From positions 27,486 to 91,485 of the forward strand of contig JAAUZI010000015.1 of NCBI GenBank assembly GCA_014804645.1: DNA of 64,000 bases, read 5' to 3'. Below, piece after piece: positions 9,038 through 18,000 of the stretch. Made by a program: the position numbers and the translations under genes. The DNA comes from Lachnospiraceae bacterium (GTDB taxonomy: Bacteria > Bacillota > Clostridia > Lachnospirales > Lachnospiraceae). The notes below the pieces were generated by a model. It ran no database searches and was not told the origin of the DNA. It saw nothing but the letters and a program-made list of their open reading frames with translations. The stretch's first letter is position 1. Each line of letters begins with the position of its first letter.

Positions 9038-11755
9038 TTAATGGGCCTCATACCAGTTCTCGCCCGTGTGCAAGTCCACCTCCAAAGGCACCGCAAGCTG
9101 TGCCGCCTGTTTCATGCTCTCCTCCAGAATCCGGCACACCTGCTCCGTCTCCTCCCTGCAGGTCTCAATGACAAGCTCGTCATGTACCTGCAAAATCAAT
9201 CTGGAGTTAAGCCCCGCCCTGCGCAGCTCCTTCCATACCCGGATCATGGCGATCTTTATAATATCCGCCGCCGTACCCTGTATAGGACTGTTCATAGCCA
9301 CTCTCTCCCCGAAAGAGCGCTGCATGAAATTGGAGGAGGACAGCTCGGGTATGGGTCTGCGTCTGCCGTACATGGTAGTGATATAGCCCTTTTCCTTGGC
9401 GTCCGCCACCAGCCTGTCCAGATATTCCTTCACCTTGGGATAGGTGGCAAAATACTGCTCGATATATTCCGCCGCCTCTTTTTTGCTGATGCTCAGATCC
9501 TGGCTCAGTCCAAAGGAACTGATGCCGTACACAATGCCAAAATTCACGGCCTTGGCATTGCGCCTCTGCAGGTCCGTCACCTCCTCAAAGGGTGTTTTAA
9601 ACACCTTGGAGGCAGTGATCCTGTGAATATCCTGATCCATATGGTAGGCCTGAATCAACTCCTCGTCCCCGGACATATGGGCCAGCACGCGCAGCTCGAT
9701 CTGGGAGTAGTCCGCATCTGTCAGCACACATCCCTCCCTAGGCACAAACACCTTGCGAATCCGCCGCCCCAGCTCCATCCGCATGGGGATGTTCTGCAGG
9801 TTCGGCTCCGTGGAGCTGATGCGTCCGGTAGCCGTAATCGTCTGGTTGAAATTGGTGTGAATCCGGCCTCCTGCGTCAATATATTCCGCCAGGCCGTCCG
9901 CATAGGTGCTCTTTAGCTTGGTCAGACCTCTGTATTCCAGAATATCCGCTATGATGGGATGCTCCGGCGCCAGCTTTTCCAGCACGTCCGCCGCCGTGGA
10001 ATAACCGGTCTTGGTCTTTTTGCCCCCCGGCAGCTGCATCTGGTCAAACAAAATTTCGCCCAGCTGCTTGGGAGAATTGATATTGAAAGCACAACCTGCC
10101 TGCTCATGGATACTCTGCTCCAACTCTTGTATACGGTCCGTCAGGGCGTCCCCATAGTGTTTTAACTCCTCCCGACGCACTGCCACGCCCTCCTGCTCCA
10201 TCTCATAGAGCACCAGAGACAGCGGCATCTCCACCTCTTCCATCAGCTGCCGCATCCCCGTCTCCTCCAGCTTTTGCCGGATGACCTGGCCCGCCTGCAG
10301 CGCCGTATACGCCTGATACTGATAAAATACCGCAAGCTGCTCCAGATTGTCCGCAGCCGCCTGGGCCAGGCTCTTTTTGCCGAAACACTCCTTATAGCCG
10401 GGGATAGTCAGCTCCAGATACTCCGCCGCAACGGCCTCTCCGTCATAGTCGCTTTTCAGGGGATTCAACAGATAAGCCCCGATAATAGCGTCAAAATAGT
10501 TCTCCGTGGAATTCTCCCCCGACTCCTCCCAGGCATAATACCCGTACTGTTCCTTGATATTCAGAGTGTACACCTGACAGCGGGCAGTGAGCCTGCGAAC
10601 AGCCTGCGCCAGCGCGGCATCCTCCGTCGTCTCCTGCACCTCGTCAAACAGGGAGAGCTGCTGATTCTCCTGAGGGGCACTGCCGATCTCCGCACAGTAA
10701 AAATAGCTCTGCTTGTCCTGGTCGGACAACGCCACTCCCGCCAGCTTTCCGTCCTGAGTAAGCGCCAGCAGCCCTACCGGCTGTCCGCTCTTTTTCTCCA
10801 GCTTTTCCAGCACTTTCACCATCTGACCGCTGTCCCGCAGCAGATGAAAGCCCTCCGTGATCTGCTCCTGACTCTTCTCACTCTCCTGCCTGTCGAACCG
10901 ATTCAAGATATTTTTAAATTCCAGCCGTTTGAACAGCTGATAGGCCTCCGGGGTGTAAAAGCCCTCCGCCCGGGACGCCTGGTAGTCCATTGTCAGATCG
11001 CAATCCGTCTTTATGGTGGCAAGCTTTTTGCTCAAGTCCGCCAGCTCCCGATTCTGTGCCAGCGACTCCCTGATACTCTTTTTGCTGATCTCCTCCAGAT
11101 GTTCATAGATATTGTCAATGGAGCCATATTCTGTCATCAGCGCTATGGCGGTCTTTTCTCCCACCTTGGGCACGCCGGGAATATTGTCGGAGGCATCCCC
11201 CATCAACGCCTTCAGCTCGATAAACTGAGTGGGCGTCACCTGATACAGCGCCTTCACATCCTCCGCATAGTAGTCCTCGATCTCTGTCCGCCCCATCTTG
11301 GTCTTGGGAATGCGAATCTTGATATGCTCCGTGGCGATCTGCAGCAGATCCCGGTCCCCGGATACCAGGGACACCTCCATACCCTGGCCTTCCGCTTTTT
11401 TAGCCAGCGTTCCCAGAATATCGTCCGCCTCCAGACCGACCTGCTCCATAATGGTGATCCCCATGGCCTGCAGCACTTCCTTCATCACCGGCACCTGTTC
11501 TCGCAGCTCCTCCGGCATGGGCTTGCGGGTTCCCTTGTAGCCCTCATACATCTCATGCCTAAAAGTGGGCGCATGCACATCAAAGGCCACCGCCAGATAG
11601 TCCGGGTGCTCCTCCTCCAGGATTTTGAACAATATATTTAAGAAACCAAAAATCGCATTGGTATGCAGTCCCTTTGCATTGCTTAAGTCGGGCACTCCGT
11701 AAAATGCCCTGTTCAGTATGCTGTGTCCATCAATTAATACCAGTTTCTCCGCCAT
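9038..11755 (-). CDS. polA: DNA polymerase I
   Basis: Repair and Okazaki-fragment polymerase. The 905-residue protein has an N-terminal 5'-3' exonuclease (LVLIDGHSILNRAFYG, GLEADDILGTLA, LMGDASDNIPGVPKVG), a middle 3'-5' exonuclease-like domain, and a family A polymerase with motif A DADYSQIELRVLAH, the O-helix region RRNAKAVNFGIVYG and motif C QVHDELVIE. The middle domain reads GLLALTQDGKLAGVAL where a proofreading enzyme has a DTE triad residue set, so proofreading is probably lost, as in many Firmicutes PolA. The start at 11755 is chosen because GAGGAG lies just upstream and MAEKLVLIDGH matches family starts. Confidence 0.95.
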   Translation of the reverse strand: MAEKLVLIDGHSILNRAFYGVPDLSNAKGLHTNAIFGFLNILFKILEEEHPDYLAVAFDVHAPTFRHEMYEGYKGTRKPMPEELREQVPVMKEVLQAMGITIMEQVGLEADDILGTLAKKAEGQGMEVSLVSGDRDLLQIATEHIKIRIPKTKMGRTEIEDYYAEDVKALYQVTPTQFIELKALMGDASDNIPGVPKVGEKTAIALMTEYGSIDNIYEHLEEISKKSIRESLAQNRELADLSKKLATIKTDCDLTMDYQASRAEGFYTPEAYQLFKRLEFKNILNRFDRQESEKSQEQITEGFHLLRDSGQMVKVLEKLEKKSGQPVGLLALTQDGKLAGVALSDQDKQSYFYCAEIGSAPQENQQLSLFDEVQETTEDAALAQAVRRLTARCQVYTLNIKEQYGYYAWEESGENSTENYFDAIIGAYLLNPLKSDYDGEAVAAEYLELTIPGYKECFGKKSLAQAAADNLEQLAVFYQYQAYTALQAGQVIRQKLEETGMRQLMEEVEMPLSLVLYEMEQEGVAVRREELKHYGDALTDRIQELEQSIHEQAGCAFNINSPKQLGEILFDQMQLPGGKKTKTGYSTAADVLEKLAPEHPIIADILEYRGLTKLKSTYADGLAEYIDAGGRIHTNFNQTITATGRISSTEPNLQNIPMRMELGRRIRKVFVPREGCVLTDADYSQIELRVLAHMSGDEELIQAYHMDQDIHRITASKVFKTPFEEVTDLQRRNAKAVNFGIVYGISSFGLSQDLSISKKEAAEYIEQYFATYPKVKEYLDRLVADAKEKGYITTMYGRRRPIPELSSSNFMQRSFGERVAMNSPIQGTAADIIKIAMIRVWKELRRAGLNSRLILQVHDELVIETCREETEQVCRILEESMKQAAQLAVPLEVDLHTGENWYEAH

Positions 11756-11787
11756 TTTGCACTCCTCATATTTCCCCTGCATCTCTT

Positions 11788-12108
11788 TCACAGTAAAATC
11801 CACACCACAATCCCCAGGATGCCCGCCATGGCGAGCACCTCAAACAGGGTTCCCGCCCACAGGATTCCCTCGTTTATACGCACTTTTATCCGGGCCTCCT
11901 CCATCCTCTCCCGCAGTTCACCCTGCAGGTCAAAGACATCGCCCTCCTCCAGGTGGACCATGCCCTCCTGAATCAGGAACTGAATCACCAACTCCTCCCG
12001 GCAGCTGTCACAGTCGTCCACATGCTCTGTAAAAAGCTTTGTTCTCAGATAATCCATCTTTCGACCGATAAAATCCGGTATCTGTTTCTCACATTCCCGA
12101 CAGGTCAT
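11788..12108 (-). CDS. Small membrane protein with anti-sigma-type zinc finger
   Basis: A 106-residue protein beginning MTCRECEKQIPDFIGRKM and continuing TEHVDDCDSCREEL, an HCC-type (zf-HC2) zinc finger as in anti-sigma factors. One C-terminal membrane helix follows (about residues 83-104: LFEVLAMAGILGIVVWILL). The order, cytosolic zinc finger then membrane anchor, fits an anti-sigma-like sensor, but no sigma-factor gene lies nearby. The start at 12108 follows AGGAGG at good spacing. It is 32 bp before polA and 14 bp after the AAA-ATPase gene, so it is probably in the same operon. Confidence 0.65.
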   Translation of the reverse strand: MTCRECEKQIPDFIGRKMDYLRTKLFTEHVDDCDSCREELVIQFLIQEGMVHLEEGDVFDLQGELRERMEEARIKVRINEGILWAGTLFEVLAMAGILGIVVWILL

Positions 12109-12122
12109 GCAGACACCTCCTC

Positions 12123-13703
12123 TCATGACTCTTTATTTAGCTTTTCTATCACACAGCTATGAGGCTTGTTTTTGTCGTCTCTGTCATAGTTTATACCCAC
12201 CAACAGGATTTCTCCAGAGTAGTCCTCCAGCGCTTGGGTGTACCTTCTGTCCTTAATCTGCTGCAGCGCAGTGTCTGCGGACTTGTCGTATTTCAGCTCC
12301 ACCACCAGAGCAGGCTTTTTACTGAAGGTCTGTGGCAGAAAGACTACATCCGCATAGCCGCGGCCCGTGGGCAGCTCCCGGATCAGCTTATAGTCCTTTC
12401 TTGCGCTGTAGTAGGCTAGGCCAATGGCACATCCCAAAGAATTCTCATCATTGTAGGTCAATATGGAGGCAACCTCCGTATGCGCCCGGTCAAGTCCCTC
12501 CGCAACGCTTTTTTCATCACAGCGCAAGGTATCTTCCAGCAGTCTTTCAGATGCTTTCAAGACCCGCATGACCTCTGACCACCCACCCACATTCATGGCA
12601 TTTTCAAATTCCCGGATAATCTCTCTGTTTGGAATAAAGGCCTCCTCCCTCTCAGAGTCATATGCAAGATATCCCAAATGAATCAGTAAAGTCAGCACAT
12701 CGTCCTTTGTCCGAAAGTTGCGCATATCATTCTGAAAACTGAGGGTGTTTACCCTGACAGGTTCCCCGCCGAGCATCTGCACAATACTCTCACGCAGACC
12801 GTCAAAATCCATGTCCATATAGATTTTCAGGGCGTCATAGGTCTCTGTAGTGGTCCAGTAATTGGAAAACTTATGGCGGTGCATTGCCTCCACCACAGAC
12901 TTGGGGTTGTAAATATGCCGGTACTCTGTAAATCGATATCCATCATACCAGCTGCTGACCTCGGCAAAGTCCATAGCGTACCGCTGACACAGCTCTTTTA
13001 CTTCTGTCTCTGTAAAACCGGTGTATTCCTCAAAAAATCCCTGATCTGTCATGGAGTATTCCCAGAACATATTCAGTGCGGAGTGCAGCCCGTATTTCTT
13101 TACGGGAAGAATCCCTGTCATATAGGCAAGGGCAACATAGGGCTGATCTTTCAAGAGATTGCGCAGGAAATCAAGGTACTGTTTCTGGAGTAATTCGGAT
13201 TCCTGCCGTTCCCGCATCACGCAGTCCCACTCGTCGATCAGGAATATGAACTTTTTCCCTGTTTTTGCATATATCCGCTCTAATATAACGGCAAGAATGG
13301 TCTCGCTCTCCGAAAATAACGTTCCATATATCTCACGAAATTCAGCAATAACTGTCCGCTCCAAATAATCAGTTACTTCTTGGTCTTTAGCACGAATCAG
13401 AATCTGTTGCATATTCACAAATATCACATCATACTGATTCAGATGCTCCTCAAAAGACGAATCACTTTCTATCTTCCATCCTGCAAACAATTCCCTAGAA
13501 TCACAGCCACAGCTGTAATAAGCAGCCAGCATCTTAAGCGCCATAGATTTTCCAAAACGTCGGGGCCTGCTGACACAAATAAACTTTTGTTCTGTATTCA
13601 GGTATCTGTTCGTGTTTGCGATCAGCCCGGTTTTATCCACATAAATCTCCGAGCGAATTGCCTGATTAAAACCGTCATTGCCTGGATTTAGATAAATTCC
13701 CAT
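12123..13703 (-). CDS. AAA-ATPase-like protein with C-terminal PD-(D/E)XK nuclease domain
   Basis: A 526-residue member of the AAA-ATPase_like (PF09820) plus DUF1703-type nuclease (PF08011) family, abundant in many gut anaerobes, often in multiple copies and of unknown function. The entry segment YVDKTGLIANTNRYL and the atypical P-loop SRPRRFGKSMAL are family hallmarks. KFIFLIDEWD is Walker B. The C-terminal GYADVVFLP and ALVVELKYDKSAD give the nuclease-like D...ExK. AGGAGG lies 7 bp before the start. Often mobile or defence-associated, but nothing here proves that. It is not obviously related in function to polA downstream. Confidence 0.8.
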   Translation of the reverse strand: MGIYLNPGNDGFNQAIRSEIYVDKTGLIANTNRYLNTEQKFICVSRPRRFGKSMALKMLAAYYSCGCDSRELFAGWKIESDSSFEEHLNQYDVIFVNMQQILIRAKDQEVTDYLERTVIAEFREIYGTLFSESETILAVILERIYAKTGKKFIFLIDEWDCVMRERQESELLQKQYLDFLRNLLKDQPYVALAYMTGILPVKKYGLHSALNMFWEYSMTDQGFFEEYTGFTETEVKELCQRYAMDFAEVSSWYDGYRFTEYRHIYNPKSVVEAMHRHKFSNYWTTTETYDALKIYMDMDFDGLRESIVQMLGGEPVRVNTLSFQNDMRNFRTKDDVLTLLIHLGYLAYDSEREEAFIPNREIIREFENAMNVGGWSEVMRVLKASERLLEDTLRCDEKSVAEGLDRAHTEVASILTYNDENSLGCAIGLAYYSARKDYKLIRELPTGRGYADVVFLPQTFSKKPALVVELKYDKSADTALQQIKDRRYTQALEDYSGEILLVGINYDRDDKNKPHSCVIEKLNKES

Positions 13704-13795
13704 GCGGCGCCTCCTGTATCCATAATCTCAAAGGTATTTTCCTTGCACTTTCCGGTTTGTCCACGCGATAAACTAACTCCTCTCCGAAAAAGACA

Positions 13796-14986
13796 TTATT
13801 TTTTATGTATAACTCCCATAATGATATTGCCGCAGTATTTACATTGATAGTGTTCATCAACCGCTCCGACGATCGCCCCTCCGCAGGATGGACATTGATC
13901 TTTGACAATTTTCCTGGCAAGCGCTACTTTCAGAACATCTTCATGCTTTTCAAACGTACAGTTCAAAAGATAACGCTGCCGAAGTGCGCCTCTGACTGAT
14001 TTAAGAACTCTTTTTCGATTAGAATTTTTTGTTAAAACCGGCAGATTCTCCGCATCTATAAACGGCGTCTTACATTGCGCGAAAAATTGCGAACAATCGT
14101 CCGCCACAAAAATATATTTTATCTTTTTACGCCTGTTAATGGCCACAGGGATAAACGCCAGGGCAAACACAGCCCCCATAATAATATTATCCATAATCTC
14201 CGCTTTTATCAGTGCATACGAAGAATAGGGACTTTTACCCGATAACAGCACTTCTTTCAAATACTCCTGGTTATTGTAATCGGCGATATTCCCCAGACAG
14301 ACGACCGCTCCGATACCGATTACGGACAGTCCCAGGCACAGATAGAGTACGAACAGTATCTTTTTCGTGATAAGATTTTTTACGGAATAGAATTCCGGGT
14401 TTTTTATTCCCTCCGATACCCTGTTTTCAATACTGTAAAATCGGTTATCTGTCAGAACTTTCGCAAACAGATCCGAATTACCGCAATAGGGGCAGATACC
14501 TGTAAAATAGATCCGCTTTTCAATCGATGCGCCGCAATGTCTGCACTCACAGGCACTTATTTTGCTGTTTAGAACCACCTGCTCCGTATGATCTACCTTT
14601 TTCTGCTCATACCCTTTCATATATACTTTTCGGAAAAAGTGTAATTGTTGCCTTATCATGCCCGCTCTTTTCCCTGTGACATCCGCCAGGTCGCTATATT
14701 GGATATAGCCGCTCAAATCTCCCTCAAAATAGCTTGAATAGAAATTTGCATCCCCAATCAGCCGCCTTGATATACCCGCTGTCAGCAGCAGGACTATACC
14801 TATGATAAATGTCACAATGGATTCCGGCGTTGCTTTTGCCTCTAAAACCGTTTCCAGGTCGTCATGGTAATATGAGATCAACGAAACCATCACAAATACC
14901 GACTCAATGACAAAGAAGAGTCCAAAAGCCGTAAAGATCACATTTTTTAATTTCAGGATTTTGATTCGTTTTTCTCTGAGATACAT
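13796..14986 (-). CDS. Polytopic membrane protein with two zinc ribbons (unknown function)
   Basis: I do not recognise a named family. The 396-residue protein has two N-terminal membrane helices (about residues 14-40 and 58-75), a soluble part with zinc ribbon CRHCGASI...GICPYCGNSDLF near residue 150, two further helices (about 205-230 and 258-280), and a C-terminal ribbon CPSCGGAI...YQCKYCGNIIMG. The ATG at 14986 is preferred over a GTG seven codons upstream because AAGGAA is better placed for it. It has its own promoter inside the polC 3' end (15043-15071). Composition is AT-richer than its neighbours. Confidence 0.6.
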   Translation of the reverse strand: MYLREKRIKILKLKNVIFTAFGLFFVIESVFVMVSLISYYHDDLETVLEAKATPESIVTFIIGIVLLLTAGISRRLIGDANFYSSYFEGDLSGYIQYSDLADVTGKRAGMIRQQLHFFRKVYMKGYEQKKVDHTEQVVLNSKISACECRHCGASIEKRIYFTGICPYCGNSDLFAKVLTDNRFYSIENRVSEGIKNPEFYSVKNLITKKILFVLYLCLGLSVIGIGAVVCLGNIADYNNQEYLKEVLLSGKSPYSSYALIKAEIMDNIIMGAVFALAFIPVAINRRKKIKYIFVADDCSQFFAQCKTPFIDAENLPVLTKNSNRKRVLKSVRGALRQRYLLNCTFEKHEDVLKVALARKIVKDQCPSCGGAIVGAVDEHYQCKYCGNIIMGVIHKK

Positions 14987-15042
14987 TTCGGTGTTTCCTT
15001 TTTCCACATTTAAAGTCGGCCTTTAACAAAGACCTTCTATAT

Positions 15043-15071
15043 AGTATACACCATATCCTACACAAAATCAA
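15043..15071 (-). promoter_or_regulatory. Promoter of the zinc-ribbon membrane gene
   Basis: On minus, TTGATT (15066-15071, inside the end of polC) and TATACT (15043-15048) are separated by 17 bp, about 57 bp upstream of the ATG at 14986. Confidence 0.55.
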
Positions 15072-18000
15072 ACAAACTGATCTGGTTGGACTCGGGCAGA
15101 CTGCCCAGCAGCCCTAAGTCCGCCATCAGGTCCACGATGGTCTTAGACACCTTACACCGCTCCCGGAAATCGTCCTTGGACAGGAACGGTCCGTCCTTGG
15201 CTGCCTCCACGATGGCATCCGCCGCTTTCTCTCCCAGGCCGTCAATGCTGTTTAAGGAGGGCATCAGCTTGCCGTCCACGATCTGAAAAGAGCGGGACTG
15301 GGCGCGGAAAATATCGATGGGCATAAATTCAAAGCCCCTGGCATACATCTCCTGCACGATCTTCATATCCCCGTAGGCCAGCTCCTCCTTGTTGGAAAGA
15401 GAGTCAGACCTCCTCTGGTAATCCGCCATAATATTTTCCAAGTGTTTCTGCCCCTGGCACATGAGCTCATAGGAAAAAGCCTTGGCCCGGATGCTGAAAA
15501 ACGCCGCATAGTAGGCCAGCGGATAATTGATCTTACAGTAGGCGATCCGCCATGCCATCATCACATAAGCCGCCGCGTGGGCCTTGGGGAACATGTACTT
15601 GATCTTCTTGCAGGACCAGATATACCAGTCCGGCACGTCCTTCTCCGTCATGGCATCGATCCATTCGTCTTTTAAGCCCTTACCCTTACGCACACTCTCC
15701 ATGATGGTGAAGGACAGAGAGCTCTCCACCCCCTGGTTGATCAGATAGATCATAATATCATCACGACAGCAGATGGCGGTGGAGATAGTGGCCTTACCCT
15801 CCAAAATCAGAGTCTGGGCATTGCCCAGCCACACATCGGTGCCATGACCCAGCCCGGAGATCCGGATCAGGTCCGAGAGCTGCTGAGGCTTGGTGTCCAG
15901 CAGCATCTGAATCACAAAATCCGTGCCAAACTCAGGGATGCCAAGTGACCCCACTGGGCAGCCGCTGATCTGCTCCGGGGTGATGCCCAGAGCGTCCGTG
16001 TTCTGAAACAGGCTCATGACACCCTTGTCATCCAGGGGAATCTTCGTGGGGTCGATCCCCGTCAAATCCTGCAACATACGGATCATAGTAGGATCATCAT
16101 GTCCCAGAATGTCCAGCTTGAGCAAATTATGGTCAATGGAGTGATAGTCAAAATGTGTGGTAATGATATCCGTGGTCATATCGTTGGCGGGATGCTGCAC
16201 CGGGGTAAAGGAATTGATATCCTGTCCCACCGGAAGCACAATGATGCCGCCGGGATGCTGACCTGTACTTCTCCGTATGCCGGTACAGCCCACCGTGATC
16301 CGATTGATCTCGCAGGTACGCTTATGCTTTCCCCTCTCCTCAAAATAGTTTTTCACATAGCCAAAAGCCGTCTTGTCCGCCAGGGTGCCGATGGTTCCCG
16401 CCCGATAGGTCTGTCCCGCCCCAAAGATAACCTCGGTATACTTATGGGCCTTGGACTGATATTCTCCCGAGAAGTTCAGGTCTATATCCGGCTCCTTGTC
16501 GCCCTTGAACCCCAGGAAAGTCTCAAAGGGAATATCAAAGCCGTCCTTGATCAGAGGCTCCCCGCACACCGGGCAGATCTTGTCCGGCATGTCGCACCCC
16601 GCATTGCCCGCAAAAGCTTTCACCTCCGGGGAGTCGAAATCATAGTAAAAACATTTACCACAGCGGTAATGGGCACTGAGGGAATTCACCTCCGTAATAC
16701 CCGCCATAAACGCCACCAGAGAGGACCCCACTGATCCACGGGACCCCACCAGATAGCCGTCCTCCACAGATTTCCACACCAGTTTCTGGGCGATAATGTA
16801 CATCACCGCAAAGCCGTTGGTAATGATGGAATGCAGCTCTTTTTCCAGGCGGTCCTCCACAATCTGGGGCAGCTTTTCCCCGTACAATTCGTGCGCCTTG
16901 TCATAACATATCTTCGTCAGGGTCTTATCGGAATCCGGAATCACCGGGGGACATTTGTCCGGCCGCACCGGGGCGATAGTCTCCACCATGTCCGCAATCC
17001 TATTGGTGTTGGTGACTACGATCTCCCTGGCCTTATCCGGCCCCAGATAGGCGAATTCCTCCAGCATCTCCTCCGTGGTGTGCAGATACAGAGGAGCCTG
17101 CTGGTCCGCATCCTCAAAGCCCTTGCCCGCCATGATGATCCGGCGGTACACCTCGTCCTCCGGGTCGAGAAAATGCACATCGCAGGTGGCCACCACCGGC
17201 TTGTGCAGCTGCTCTCCCAGCTTGACGATCCGGCGGTTTATATTGCGAATATCCTCCACCGACTGGATATCCGGGTGCTTGTCGGACAGGATCATAAAGC
17301 GATTGTTGCCCTCGGGCTGAATCTCCAGATAATCATAGAAATCAGCCAGCCGGACAATCTCCGCATCCGACTTGCCCTCCAGCAGCGCCCGGTACAGTTC
17401 CCCGGCCTCACAGGCGCTGCCCAGAATCAATCCCTCCCGGTATTTCAGAATCAAGCTCTTGGGAATCCGGGGCCTCTTGCTGTAATAGGTGGTATGGGAC
17501 TCGGAAATCAGGCGGTACATATTGATCCGTCCCAGATCATTTTTTGCCAGAATGATGGCGTGATATGTGGGCAGGCGTTTTACTATATCCGGGCTGGATG
17601 CCCCCATTGCGTTCACCTGACGCAGATTCTCCGCCCCGTTCTCCCGGAGCATGGGAATGAATTTTACAAAAATATGGGCTGTGGCCTCCGCGTCATCCAC
17701 CGCCCGGTGGTGATTTTCCAGAGACACGCCCAGCGTCTTAGCCACGGCGTCCAATGTGTGCTTGGCCTGATTCGGCAGCAGAATCCGGGCGATTCCCACA
17801 GTATCCACATAGGTAAACCTGTCTGGTAGGTCCTGCCGTCTGCAGTTTTCCATGATAAAACTCATATCAAAGCTGGCATTGTGAGCCACCAACACACAGC
17901 CCTCGCAGAACTCCAGAAATTTTGGCAGCACCTCGTCAATCATGGGAGCGTCCATGACCATGCTGTCATTTATGCCTGTAAGTTTCTCGATCTCAAAGGG

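Noticed and set aside
13675..13920. 81-codon minus frame overlapping the zinc-ribbon gene end and the AAA-ATPase start
   Set aside because: Most of it is an out-of-frame copy of the zinc-ribbon C-terminus; the rest shows no domain and no ribosome site.
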